Shown here: positions 51,844 through 63,168 of the stretch, piece by piece
Position numbering within the stretch: the stretch's first letter is position 1
Layout of the letters: every line of letters starts with the position of its first letter
Source of the DNA: Paramecium pentaurelia
Lineage: Eukaryota > Ciliophora > Oligohymenophorea > Peniculida > Parameciidae
Length of the DNA: 64,000 nucleotides
Assembly: GCA_905183005.1 (NCBI GenBank)
Contig: CAJJDO010000133.1
Span: 186,001 to 250,000, forward strand
Direction of reading: 5' to 3'
The notes under the pieces: model-generated
Database searches by the model: none
What the model was told of the DNA's origin: nothing
Seen by the model: the letters and a program-made list of their open reading frames with translations, nothing else
Made by a program: the position numbers and the translations under genes

Positions 51844-52830
51844 TCAACTAATATTATCTTCTTCATCTACCTCCTATAATTCATTTAGTATCTTTTAATA
51901 TTCCATTTTAGTATCATACCAAATTACTCCATTTGATGGTAAATCTCTAACACTTGGTGATAACATCTCTATACAATTGTCAAAATCTCCAAAGATTTAT
52001 TATAAATTCTGAATTATCTTACTCTTTCTAAATCCATGATTCTTATTACAAAATTCTATTGTAGTCATTCCATTCATTGCCAAATACCAAGTCCAACCTG
52101 AAAATGCTGATGCCATTATACATAAAGAAATATTTAGTGGTTAAATTACTGAAAATGCTTTTGATTATAGAACTCTATACTCTTCAAATTAATTACTAAA
52201 TTTCCATTTAAATTTATACCTCATAACTATATTTAAATTTAAAATTGAAACGAAAAATGTTCCTATCATCAGATGAGTTATGAATAAAATAAAGAATCGA
52301 TGATTCTAGTATCCAACACATTATCCAATCCAAGGACAATGATGATCCATTTTTAATACACATTTATTACATATACTACAATGATGTGTTCTCTAAGGTT
52401 TTGGTAAACAACATTTATCACAATATTTCAAAGTACTTTGATCCAATTTTATAGCTTATTATGTTTTATTGAATTAAGATTTAATTGGATCATAAATGAA
52501 TGGATTTTCCTTTTTATCAATAGTTTTAGTAAATATTTAAGATGTCAATCCTGGAGATATTATTATTGCTAAACTATAATTGAAAATCACATTAAATGCT
52601 AAATTATCAAACTATTTACCTTCAATTAACCCGATTAACATTAATATACTAATGAGTAACTTATTACTGTAAACCAAATAGTATAATAGTAAAGTGTCAT
52701 ATATGAATGAATAAACATTAAAATAATATATAACCATAAAGAATCCTATTAATAGAATCCCCATAAATCTCATAAGATAATTGAAAACCATGCTTATTGA
52801 ACTTATCACACTCTAATTTAGCATTTTCAT
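51844..52830 (-). CDS. DHHC palmitoyltransferase
   Basis: One 21-nt intron gives 321 codons from the ATG at 52830 (a second in-frame ATG is at 52824). The N-terminus has two TM segments (FMGILLIGFFMVIYYFNVY and LLISILMLIGLI) plus a further hydrophobic stretch around SLAIIISPGL. The cysteine-rich domain is CDKCCLPKPQRTHHCSVC, then NKCVLKMDHHCPWIGQCVG and YQNHRFFILFI, containing the catalytic DHHC. Two more TM segments follow (LMIGTFFVSIL and ISLCIMASAFSGWTWYLA), with a TTIE motif (TTxE) after them. The family S-acylates proteins at Golgi and plasma membrane. Confidence 0.95.
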
Positions 52831-53198
52831 ATTTAATATTATTTTCATATTTGATATTATTTTAATATTTAATATAAATTGTATTTTATTGTAAAGAATG
52901 ATTAATTTGTAAAGTTAAAGAAATAACTATTGTTCTTATATATAATATGTACAAGTTTAAAATAAATTTACAAAAAATTTATATTATATTCTCAAATTAC
53001 TAATTAGATTGTCTAAAATAAATTCTTCTAAATCTTTTATCATAATTACCATAGGATTTAGTCTATCTTTTTTAATATTTTTGGATTCATAAACTTAAAT
53101 AAATTAGAGAGAATAATTCTTAGATTTTAGAATTATTAGGGATAATAATAAACAAATTTAATAATATAATTTTATTTAAAAATTTTTAATTAACAGAT
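52831..53198. other. divergent intergenic spacer
   Basis: AT-rich 368 bp between divergently oriented genes. No open frame of note. Both promoters probably lie here. Confidence 0.5.
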
Positions 53199-54322
53199 AT
53201 GCTATTTTGTTAAGAAGGTGATCACCAATAATCTGAAATAATAGGTGTTTGCTTAAATAATGTATGTTCTAAATAAGGATTGTGTTGTTTTTATTGCTTT
53301 AAAATGTTTCATCTAAATCACATACATGATATAATGAATTTCAAGGATTTTATTAATTGGAAAAAAAGAAAAGAATAGACTTTTAATATATTCAAAGAAA
53401 ATATTAATTAATTATAATAATGTACAAAGTTGTTATCAGATTTCATAAGTGAAATAGTGATAATTGATGAATAAGTTGAAAATTAGAGTTATTAGAATCT
53501 AACTAAGGAAATAAAACACTTAATTATAATAGATTAATTAGAAAAATCAATTATGAATAAATTATCTGAACTTGCTTCTTTGATTCCTCCACTTAAATTA
53601 GAAATATAATAATTAAAATCTTCAAGAGGTATTTATATATTTTAAAAAGGTTAATACTAAATAAAGAATGAATCATTTTCAGGATCTATTGATTGTATAT
53701 CTCAATAAGGTTATTCTGAAGAAAGAATAATATAAATTGATTCCATAGTGATTCCTATTTAAAAATAATAATTAAACTTTACATTCTCAAATAAAAATAA
53801 GCATGAAGATATTTTAATTAGTTATCAAGGTAAAGAAGCAAAAAGTTCATCTATTTTCATATAAACAAGATATGTTATTTGTAATGAATTGATAACAGAA
53901 AATTCATTTGCTAGAATCAAAGTTTAATGTGGTGAATCTGTATCAATTGGTGTTTGTTTATAAAATATAACTTTTCAATAAATGAAACCTTATGAAGCAA
54001 TTTTAGATGGGTATATTTAATTTTTCATATATCAAGTGCATATATTTTAAATAATGAAGGAGTTATAACAACATATCCAAAAGACCTTAAGTATTCTGAG
54101 TAAAAATTTTGTGGAATTGGTTTTGGTGATATTATTATTGTAGAAGTAAATATGAGAGATAAAAAAATAACATGGATTAATAAAACAGCAAAAAACAAAA
54201 TATTTGTATTTTTTATTTTTTTTTATTAGAATTTAATTATAAATGAAAATGTTTAGGGACTATATTTTATTTTTGGTTTAACAAGTAATGTATTTGACAG
54301 TTCTTTTTTGAAAATCATATGA
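53199..54322 (+). CDS. TRIM-like protein with Cys/His cluster and SPRY-like domain
   Basis: Introns of 26 and 24 nt give 357 codons. The N-terminus (MLFCQEGDHQQSEIIGVCLN, then CSKQGLCCFYCFKMFHLNHI) carries a B-box-like Cys/His cluster. A helical region of about 100 residues follows (LEKSIMNKLSELASLI). The C-terminal half is SPRY-like: ARIKVQCGESVSIGVCLQNI, DGAYILNNEGVITTYPKDL, FCGIGFGDIIIVEVNMRDKK and LYFIFGLTSN. This zinc-coil-SPRY build is common in ciliates. There is no RING, so ubiquitin ligase activity is not implied. Confidence 0.8.
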
Positions 54323-54432
54323 AATTATTTTTCATTTATTTCAATAAATTATACTATGTTATTAAGCTTAATAAAATTTAATTCAATTTTCATATTATTT
54401 TATAATGTAAATTTTATTATTAATTATTATTA

Positions 54433-55472
54433 ATGGGAAATCAATGTACTGCAATAGATCATTGTTCAAAAGCAGAAGTTATTTTTGATACTACAAATAA
54501 TGAATTATATACAGAAAATATTGAATTAACAGATAGACCATCAGAAGACTTTGTTTAATCTGTAAGAATGAGCTATAGACCCTAACAATCAATCCCAATA
54601 TAGAAATATTAGGGTCCAATTGAAATTGAAGATAAAATAGAAGAACGACCAACTTATTAGTTTCCAGATGGAGTTCTCTATACTGGATAATGGAAAGGAA
54701 CAATACGAGAAGGTCATGGAATACAAGAATGTATAAAGATTATAAAATTTTAAAAGGGCCAGATGGAGCAAGGTATGAAGGACAATTTCACAATAATGTA
54801 CCTCATGGTAGAGGGAAATTTACTCATGCTGATGGAGATATTTATGAAGGAGAATGGAATCAAGGATAAGCAGAGGGATTTGGAACTTTTTATTATAAAC
54901 TGAATGGAAAGTATGAAGGAGAATGGAAAGAAGATGTATAACATGGATTTGGGAAATAAGAGTGGCCAGATGGATCAAGATATGAAGGTAATTATGTAAA
55001 TGGAATGAAACATGGGGAAGGAAATTATTATTGGGCTGATGGAACTTCATATTAAGGGGAATGGGCATAGAATTAATTCAATGGTTAAGGAGCATATATA
55101 TGGGCTAATGGAAGATAGTATGAAGGATAATTTCTTAATGGTTTTATGCATGGATATGGAGAATACAAATGGCCAGATGGGAAATCATATTAAGGAGAGT
55201 TTAAGAATGATAAGAAGGATGGTTTTGGAGTATATACTTGGGCAGATGGTAAGAGATATGAAGGAAGCTTTGCAGAAGGATTATAGAATGGAAGAGGAAC
55301 TATGGTATTTTAAGATGGTACTATTAAATAAGGAATTTGGGAAAAGGGAAAGAGAATGGGATGGTTGGATGATAATAATGAGTTACAGAAAAGTTTGATA
55401 ATGAGTTAATATGGAAATTAAAGTTTATATTAAAGTTAATTACCAAGTTAAATTAGAATGGTTTAGGATTGA
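54433..55472 (+). CDS. MORN-repeat protein, probably N-myristoylated
   Basis: One 26-nt intron gives 337 codons. MGNQCTAIDH is a good N-myristoylation signal. After a 70-residue polar region come about ten MORN repeats of 23 residues (YTGQWKGTIREGHG, YEGQFHNNVPHGRG, YEGEWKEDVQHGFG, YEGQFLNGFMHGYG, YQGEFKNDKKDGFG). The C-terminus is Gln/Ser-rich. MORN proteins link membranes and cytoskeleton, and in ciliates some mark basal-body or cortical structures. The long overlapping frame at 55012-55398 is a shadow of the repeats. Confidence 0.92.
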
Positions 55473-55530
55473 TATATTTATTTACTAATAATTATATATA
55501 AATATATATTTTAATAGTTAATTAAATTAA

Positions 55531-55995
55531 ATGCAATAAATAGAGGAACAATAATAATAATAAGGGTAGGATCAAGATGATGATTTAATGATTCCATTAA
55601 ATGTATAAGCAAGATTAGGTGAATTTACTGATAGATACTTTGTTAAATCATATTCAGAACATTAATATGTGTTTTAGCATTCAAATCGTTTATATTTGTG
55701 TGGACTAAATAAAAATCACCCAATAGTGAAGAGTGATAGTGATATTAAGGAGATTGAGTTTACTTAGAAAGAATAATTAGTAAAAGGAAAGAAGAAGAAG
55801 GGAGGGTTGAAGGTTAAGAGTAATACAGTGATGTTGAAGGTACATTTGGAGAACGGAGAAGTATATGAAGTATTAGCTGGTCAGGATGGATATATCATAG
55901 AGATGAATGAAAATTTATAGAAAAATAAGCAATATTTAAAATAATATCCAGAGACTAAAGGATTTGTGTGTATTATATAAGGTTGTCGTAAATGA
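55531..55995 (+). CDS. ABITRAM: Abitram (FAM206A)-like protein
   Basis: A single exon of 154 codons. A Gln-rich start is followed by FTDRYFVKSYSEHQYVFQHS, NRLYLCGLNKNHPIVK, a Lys-rich loop, VMLKVHLENGEVYEVLAG, GYIIEMNENLQKNKQ and ETKGFVCII. The RYF..QHSNR..HP, G-x-V-x-E-x-N-E-N-L and T-x-G-F-V-x-I elements occur in the same order in vertebrate Abitram, a small protein with a lipoyl-like hybrid fold linked to actin regulation. The expected full length is similar. The loop between strands is basic here. Confidence 0.82.
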
Positions 55996-56136
55996 TGTAT
56001 ATAAATATATGTATAATATAAAATTAAATGTGAATTCATTTAATGAAAAATAAAGTATTATTTTAATATAGATTAGACTGATAATAGAGATAATATAAAT
56101 ATTTAATTTTTTTATTTATAGATGTATTTATGATTA

Positions 56137-57074
56137 TCAGACAGCTGAGGCTCCTGAAATAATTTCACATAACTCTACCGTAATTTTAGCTTATCTAACC
56201 TTATTGTATTCAAGAGTCAATTTATCAAGCATTTCTCCTGCATTTTTAGAAGCATTTTCCATAGCATTCATTCTAGAAGATGTTTCACTTGCAAAATTAT
56301 TCAACATAGCATGATAAAATGCAGTTGCTACATAGTATTCATACATATAATTCTGTACGAATTCCTTTTCAGGTTCTGCTGTATCATATTTAGTAACCAA
56401 TCTAAATTAAGCAATAAAGTTCTTTCTATTAAGTAAATCAACACGCTTAACAACTTATTAAACAACATTCTTAAATTAATTGAAAATGACAGAAATTTAA
56501 TCAATATCTTCTGTAACATTTAGTTGTATTTGATGTGCAATAGAGGAACTATTAGCAAAATTGATTGGTGTTTAAATAGCTGTTATAGCTTGAGTAAGCA
56601 ATTCAGGGAAGGCTCTTTATAAGGCCCCCAAGGACTTAATGTAAAAATGATATTTTTTACCTTCTCTCCAACCAAGAATAATTTATAAGCATTACGATTT
56701 TATCTAACAATGCTTCTTGTTTCTCTAATGATTGATGAATTGATGCCACCACAAAGTCCTTTATCAGATGTAATTGGAACAATTAAAGTCTTATTGATCT
56801 TAAATGTTAATTGCTTCTTCTAAAGATAAGTTTCTTAGGCAAATAAATCTTAGATTGAACGTATTCCAAAGTGTTTTCCATTCTCTAATCTCTAAACATC
56901 TTATTTCATCTTAGAAGCTGCAACCATCTTCATGGCTTTGGTAATCTTTCTAATTGATCCAACAGACTTCATTCTCTGCTTCAATTACTTCAGATTCAAT
57001 GTGGCGAATGCATACTAAGGTACTGGAGTAAAGCTGCTCCATAAACCGAGTGTGGCACCCTATAATCTCTGCAT
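56137..57074 (-). CDS. ATP5F1C: mitochondrial ATP synthase F1 gamma subunit
   Basis: One 26-nt intron gives 303 codons. A mitochondrial presequence-like start (MQRLQGATLGLWSSFTPV) leads to LKQRMKSVGSIRKITKAMKM and VAASKMK, the conserved N-terminal helix of the rotor. TLIVPITSDKGLCGGINSSI is the family hallmark in the central fold, and the C-terminal helix contains RMNAMENASKNAGEMLDKLT with EYNKVR. The protein forms the rotating stalk inside alpha3beta3. It is divergent from the mitochondrial EF-Tu gene, with 75 bp between starts. Confidence 0.95.
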
Positions 57075-57149
57075 ATTTAATTAAATAAATAAATCTTTAT
57101 CACAAAAGAGTATATTATTTTAAATCTCAACCGTAATTAAAATTAAAGA
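57075..57149. promoter_or_regulatory. shared divergent promoter of two mitochondrial genes
   Basis: 75 bp separate the start codons of ATP synthase gamma and EF-Tu. Both encode mitochondrial proteins, so a common control region is a reasonable inference. No specific motif is identified. Confidence 0.4.
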
Positions 57150-58702
57150 ATGCTCCACACTCTACGCTCCATACAAGCTCCTTTCACCCTTAATAATACT
57201 GCTCGTGCACTCTTTGCCAAATTTGTCAGAGACAAGCCTCATCTTAATGTCGGTACCATAGGACACATCGATCATGGTAAAACAACACTTACCTCTGCCA
57301 TCACAAAAGTCTTGGCTAAATAATAGTAATTATAAAACATAAAGGAAATAGACTTGCTGAGTTCCAAGAATATGGTAAAATTGATAAGGCTCCTGAAGAA
57401 AAGGCTCGTGGTATCACTATCAATAGTGCTACAGTGGAATATTAAACCAAAACTAGACATTATGGGTAATAATTAATGCTATAATTTATTTTACAGTCAT
57501 GTAGATTGTCCAGGACATATTGATTACGTCAAAAATATGATCACAGGAGCTGCCAAGATGGATGCTGCCATTTTAGTTGTGGCAGCCACAGATGGTTGCA
57601 TGGCTTAAACACGTGAACATGTGCTTCTATGTCGTTAAGTTGGTGTGGAGACTATTATTGTGTTTGTTAATAAGATAGATTTAGCCAAAGATCCAGAAAT
57701 CCATGAATTGGTAGAGATGGAAATTAGAGAACTTCTTAGCAAATATGAATATGATGGAGACAATGCAAAGATTGTAAAAGGTTCAGCATTACTTGCATCC
57801 AATGACTAAGAACCTGAATTAGGAGAAAAGTCTATTCTTTAATTACTTGATACTATGGATAAAGAGATCAAAATACCATAAAGACCAATTGATAAACCAT
57901 TTTTAATGTCAATAGAAGGCACATATCATATTGCTGGTAGAGGAACAGTTGTAACAGGAACTATTGATTAAGGTAAAGCATCAATCAAAGATAATATTGA
58001 AATTGTTGGATATGGAAAGCCAAAGTAAACTGCAATTGTTGGAGTCGAAACATTCAAAAAGCAACTTGATTTTGGTGAGGCTGGTGACAATGTAGGAATT
58101 TTAATCAGAGGTTTAACAAGAGATGATGTTAGAAGAGGATAAGTTTTATGTAAGCCAGGATCTTTAACAACTCATAATTGTATTGAATCAAATTTGTACA
58201 TTTTAAAGGAAGAAGAAGGAGGTCGTAAAAAACCATTCCCTAATGGTTATCGTCCATAAGTAAATGCAAATTATTATTTATTTTAGATGTTCGTAAGAAC
58301 TGCCGACGTTGCTGTTACATTGTAGTTACCAGAGAACATCAAAGTAGGTATGCCAGGTGATAATTTCACATGCAAATTGAATCTCTCCTATAACTTACCA
58401 CTCTATTAAGGTCAAAGATTTGCCCTTAGAGAAGGAGGAAAGACTGTAGCTGCAGGTGTTATATCTAAAATCTTACCTGATGAAGTAGCCCCTACTTCTA
58501 AGAAATAAATATTAGACAAACAAGAAGCAGCTGGTATATATAATCATTTATTATTTTTATAGAAAAAAAACAAAAGGAAGCAGATGATTCTAAAGCAGCA
58601 GCCGCAGCAAAAACTGCAGCAGCAGCAGCAAAGCCAGCAGGAGGAGCAAAACCAGCAGCAGGAGGTGCTAAACCTGCTGCTAAAGCACCACCAAAGAAAT
58701 GA
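57150..58702 (+). CDS. TUFM: mitochondrial elongation factor Tu with Ala/Lys tail
   Basis: Four introns (26, 31, 27 and 29 nt) give 479 codons. A presequence (MLHTLRSIQAPFTLNNTARA) precedes VGTIGHIDHGKTTLT (G1; Ile replaces the usual Val). RGITINSATVEY (switch I), DCPGHIDYVKNMI (G3) and FVNKIDLAKD (G4) are intact. Domains II and III follow (RGTVVTGTI, PFPNGYRPQ, MPGDNFTCKL, FALREGGKTVAAGVI). After the normal end, an intron leads to an extra exon of about 50 residues made of Ala, Lys, Pro and Gly (SKAAAAAKTAAAAAKPAG). Such a tail is not part of bacterial EF-Tu. The factor brings aminoacyl-tRNA to mitoribosomes. Confidence 0.96.
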
Positions 58703-58780
58703 GAATATATATATAATAATAGTATATATATATAATAAGAACATATATAATTAACTGAATTTATTATTATAGTTAAATAA

Positions 58781-60059
58781 ATGCTAAGACTTGATTAGCA
58801 ACAATAAGTTACATTCTAACCTACTCCAGAATAATTGTATCATCAAGAATTCGAATAACCACATGAAACTGCTATGTACATGTCTTTAAGTACACTATTT
58901 ATTTATATAAGATTATCATAAAACTCATTAATAAATATACTCTTAAGCATCTTATTAACATTCAAAATTATTCGATTTAAGAAAAAAATACCTTAAAAAT
59001 AGAGAAGATACTTAAAGACGATCAGTATCTCATCATAGTAGGATTCCTCCTAATCGTTCGCCTTTAAAGACTCAACAGACATAAAAATAATTTTCACCAA
59101 AACAAGAAAATAGTTTAGTCTAATAAAAAAAGAAGACTATTCCTGTTTCTAAAAATTTAAACAGCAATTTAAGAATTATTCTTAAAACAAATTATGCTTA
59201 ATAACATATTTATGAAGAAAATCCTTAAAATGAAAATATTAGAAAAGAGTATTCTTAAATTGTTGAAATTCCTACAGAATATTAATCAATAAATAGTTAT
59301 ACCTTTATAAAAACATTAGGAATTGGTGCAACTGCTGAAGTAAAAATGGCTAGACATAAAGAATTAGAGATTGACGTTGCAATTAAAATTTATGATAAAA
59401 AGAAAATGAATAATATGCATTTAAAAAATCTAGAAAGAGAAGTTGAAATCTTAAATTAACTCAAACATCCTAACATAATTAACTTATATCATATGTATGA
59501 AAACGATAAATCAATATATTTAATTATGGAATATTCATCTCCCACAAATTTAGAAATGTTTATGAAAGGAAGGCCATTCAAAAGAATTAATGAAGAGGAA
59601 GCCAAAATATTATTTCGCTAAATTTCAAATGCCGTTTCTTACATGCATGAACAAGATATATGTCATAGAGATCTTAAATTTGAAAATCTCTTAATAGATT
59701 ATAATACTAGAAAAATTAAACTAATAGATTTTGGATATTCTATCAAAATTAATGGGAAACAAACTTGTTCATGTGGTACTCCATAATATATGGCTCCTGA
59801 ATTAGTAAAAAAAGGATCATATGATTAATCTGTTGATATATGGGCATGTGGAATTATCCTTTATAAAATGGTAACAGGTGTATTCCCGTTTAGAGGAAAT
59901 TCAGAGAAAGATTTATCAAAGAAAATTTGTTTAGGAAAAATAGAATATCCAACATTCGTTTCAGTTTAAGCTAAATAATTAATATCATCTATGTTAAAAG
60001 TAGATACTAAAGATAGAATAACTATGCAAGAAGTATAATAAAGTTAATGGTTGTAATGA
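58781..60059 (+). CDS. CAMK/SNF1-MARK-like protein kinase
   Basis: One 22-nt intron gives 418 codons. The first 165 residues are Gln/Ser-rich and disordered. The kinase domain: TLGIGATAEVKMA, ATP lysine in VAIKIYDKKK, LEREVEILNQLKHPNIINLY, hinge YLIMEYSS, catalytic loop HRDLKFEN, metal site DFGYS, activation segment CGTPQYMAPEL, WACGIILYKMVTGVFPF, and a final DTKDRITMQEV. It stops right after the kinase domain. SNF1/MARK/NuaK grouping rests on the motifs CHRDLKFEN and GTPQYMAPEL. All catalytic residues are present. Confidence 0.93.
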
Positions 60060-60300
60060 ATATATTTATCATTATTTTTATTATTTCGTTTTTTAATTAA
60101 ATATATATTGTTATCAGTATTTTATCTATATTTATATTTATAAATTATTTATTTAGTGTTTATGATTACTATTAAATAATATTTAATAGAGTAGTATATA
60201 AAATTTAAATTGATTTATGGAAATAAAAACAATTTTGAGAGAAACAATGTATATATATATCTATTATATAATAGTAGTACATATATATATATATATCATA
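60060..60300. other. convergent spacer with AT repeats
   Basis: Short spacer with (AT)n runs around 60250-60298. No gene. Confidence 0.6.
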
Positions 60301-61274
60301 TCATTTAATATTTTTACATTTTAGAGCTATCTCTAGCAATTTAAGTTATTTTTATTTTTCTTTATTTTCTTATATTGTACTTGAAGGTGTTTTTCTGTAT
60401 AATAAATCATATGCATATCCATTATCTCGAGCTTAATTGATATTACTTATTGTTTATTATAATTGAATCTAATATTTAGCTTATGTAACAGATTTTGGAG
60501 TATAGAGACTTTGCTTTGTATCCGTTAAATTATTATTACTAAATATTCTATTTATTTGGATAAAATGTTTAGCTTACTATTCCTATTAATCTTTATTTCC
60601 ATTAAACTCATCTGTTTTATAATGTTATTTCTTATATTTTTATTATTAGATGATGAATTTTGGAAATTTAAATTTAGTTTATGTTTAACTTTTGGATTCC
60701 TGAATTCCACTTTATTGAATTTAATTATTTTATGATCTCTCACTATTAATTTTTTATACTTATTATACATCAGATAATGGTTATAATTATCTTCTTGATT
60801 TTGGTATTGTTTGATAATTATCTTTAATATCCAATTAGAGTTTGAATTTATTTTTTTTGAGTTCTTATTATTATTTTTATTTTTCTATAAGTTATTATTA
60901 TTGTTTGATAAATCTATCATCATTTGGATCAAATGCTCTGTGAGTTTCATATTTATATTACTCATTTATTGATAGAAACTCCATCACTTTTTTCAATTCC
61001 TCTATTGTACTATTTTATTTTTTCTATATCCTACACTTTAAAAATTATGATGAATTCTCTTTGTCAGAAAAGAGATCTAATATACATTTCAATAAAGACT
61101 TGATTTTGATATAAGCAATTTTTCGGTATCATCTTTTTTTTAACATAAGCTATAACTACGGAGATTTTAATGTAAAGGAGGTTTATCTATCTTCTCCTCC
61201 TTATTTCTTTTAAACTTTATACTATTAAGTTAATCGCCATCATCCAGCCATCCTGAGATTTCCTCTTCAATCAT
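60301..61274 (-). CDS. Gln/Lys-rich protein of unknown function
   Basis: One 23-nt intron gives 316 codons. It begins MIEEEISGWLDDGDQLNSIK, has a helical stretch (STIEELKKVMEFLSINEQY) and a long Gln-rich, probably disordered region (RFIKQQQQLIEKQKQQQELK), and ends in a helix (NKEKQKQLKLLEIALKCKN). Gln is encoded mostly by TAA. I do not recognise a domain. Convergent with the kinase gene. Confidence 0.7.
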
Positions 61275-62046
61275 TAAACAAATAAAATTAGTTGTTAATA
61301 AATAAATTAATATCATTAATCTTCTAATATAGGTTTGTTAGTAAAAATTGATTCATTTAATTATTCTTAAAAATCAATTAAATCAATTATTATCCATCAA
61401 TTTTTCAGTATATTTCATTAATTAAATCTAAATAGAGAATTAAATAATCCTAATTTGTTTTATTTGTATTTTATATATTGATTTTAAGAATTAAATAATT
61501 ATTTAAGTAAATTACCATTTGTTAAGACAATTAAAATTAATTGAAGCACAATGACTTTAAACTTCTATTATTGATTTTACAATATTAATTTATATTATGT
61601 TTATTATTTTTAACTGAATACATCAATATATATATTCAATTTGTCCTAATTAATTATAATGTATATTTAAATTATTATTGTTTATCAAAAAGAATAACAA
61701 TATAAACTATCTTATTTAAAAAAAAGAAAGAATATATGTATAAGTATAAGATTTATTAATTTGGATTTAACACATTATCCATTATATTACTATGCTATTA
61801 TCTGTTATATATTAATAGTATATTTATAAATTCTAATTGAATTGGAATAACAGAAAATTTATTTATAATTGCAACAACATTTTTATTACCAATTCTAAAG
61901 AATGAATGGACAAATTATTATTAAAAATACACTCAAATTTGAATGAATAAAGAACAGAGATATGATACGTAAATATAACAGAAAGTACTTAAAAGCGGAT
62001 ATTAATGAAATAAAACCGAATTCAATTTATTATTTTATTAAAATAT
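61275..62046. other. intergenic, no supported gene
   Basis: AT-rich spacer between divergent genes. A hydrophobic open frame at about 61736 (MYKYKIYQFGFNTLSIILL) is too short and stops at TGA; I regard it as chance. Confidence 0.5.
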
Positions 62047-63071
62047 ATGGGTAATACGTGCAAAAATATTTGTAAATAATAAATAGCAGAAAAAGAATTT
62101 AATATTAACTCAATTAAAAAAGTAAAGTTAAAAAAGAAGTAAGATTCAAGTAGAGATTCAAAAACTGATCCATATTGTTCACCATAATCTTTAATGAAAG
62201 AAGAATCAATAGGAGATGAGTCTAAAATTAGTCATTATTAATAAGATTATCCTTAATTTGTTCTTACAAAGGAAATCAATGGTATTATTATACCAACTGA
62301 TAGATAAAATCGTTTTTTAAATGATTCAGAATTGGAAATAAAGTATTTAATACATCAGAAGTATATTATAAATTAAATATAATAAGGTGGTTAAAAGAAT
62401 AAGAATAATTATAAAAAGAATTTGATATATAAAAGGAATTACAAATAGAGAATAGATAATAATTAGAAATAGATATATCCAATTAAGAATTAAAAAATTA
62501 ATTTTCTTTCTAAAATTCATATAAGATTGAATAAACATATGTTTAATCAGCTTCTAATCCTTATTTACCTAGATAAACATCGTAATTTGCACCTAAAAAA
62601 GCAGATTGTGACACACTTTCATAAAAATCTCAAATTTCTAAAAGTCCAACGACTTCATTAAAAGATTAATAAGTGTTATTATAAAGTGATATGATAAGAA
62701 AAAGTGCCTTAAAAAAGTTAAAATAAAGTAGGGAAGAAATAGCAAGTAATAATGCTAGTATAGGTACTTCTAAAAAGGGGATAAAAAAGAAATAATAATA
62801 AGATTCATTTGAAAAGTTGTTTAGTGAATGCCATTCTTTAGATGAACATAGTCAAAGTGGAAGTCATAAAACAATTAGAAGTGTAAAAAGTATATTAAAA
62901 AAGAATAAATCATATTCTTAAAGTTTATCAGTGAGAAAGAATACAATAAAATCAACTCATACTGTTTTTTATAATAAATAGACTAAAAAAGTTAGATTTT
63001 CTAATGATACTAATTTCAATAATGAAAGAAAAGGATTTTCTATAGTATAAAGGAATTGGTGGGAATGGTGA
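62047..63071 (+). CDS. acylated coiled-coil protein with PP1-docking motif
   Basis: One 26-nt intron gives 332 codons. MGNTCKNICK provides an N-myristoylation glycine and nearby cysteines for palmitoylation. A coiled coil (WLKEQEQLQKEFDIQKELQ) follows, then a Ser/Lys-rich disordered region. Near the C-terminus KKVRFSND is a textbook RVxF-type PP1-binding motif (K-V-x-F with basic residues before and acidic after). The protein ends RNWWEW. A membrane-anchored PP1 regulator is inferred; no orthologue is recognised. Confidence 0.77.
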
Positions 63072-63168
63072 AATAAAAAAATGTTAAAATTTACAAATTT
63101 AACTTACTTTTAATATTTGATACTATTATTTTTTATATATATATATATATATTAATGTGTTAACTGTT

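Noticed and set aside
58544..58744. Cys-rich minus-strand ORF
   Set aside because: It is antisense to the GCA/GCT-rich alanine tail exon of EF-Tu, which makes artificial Cys/Ser runs.
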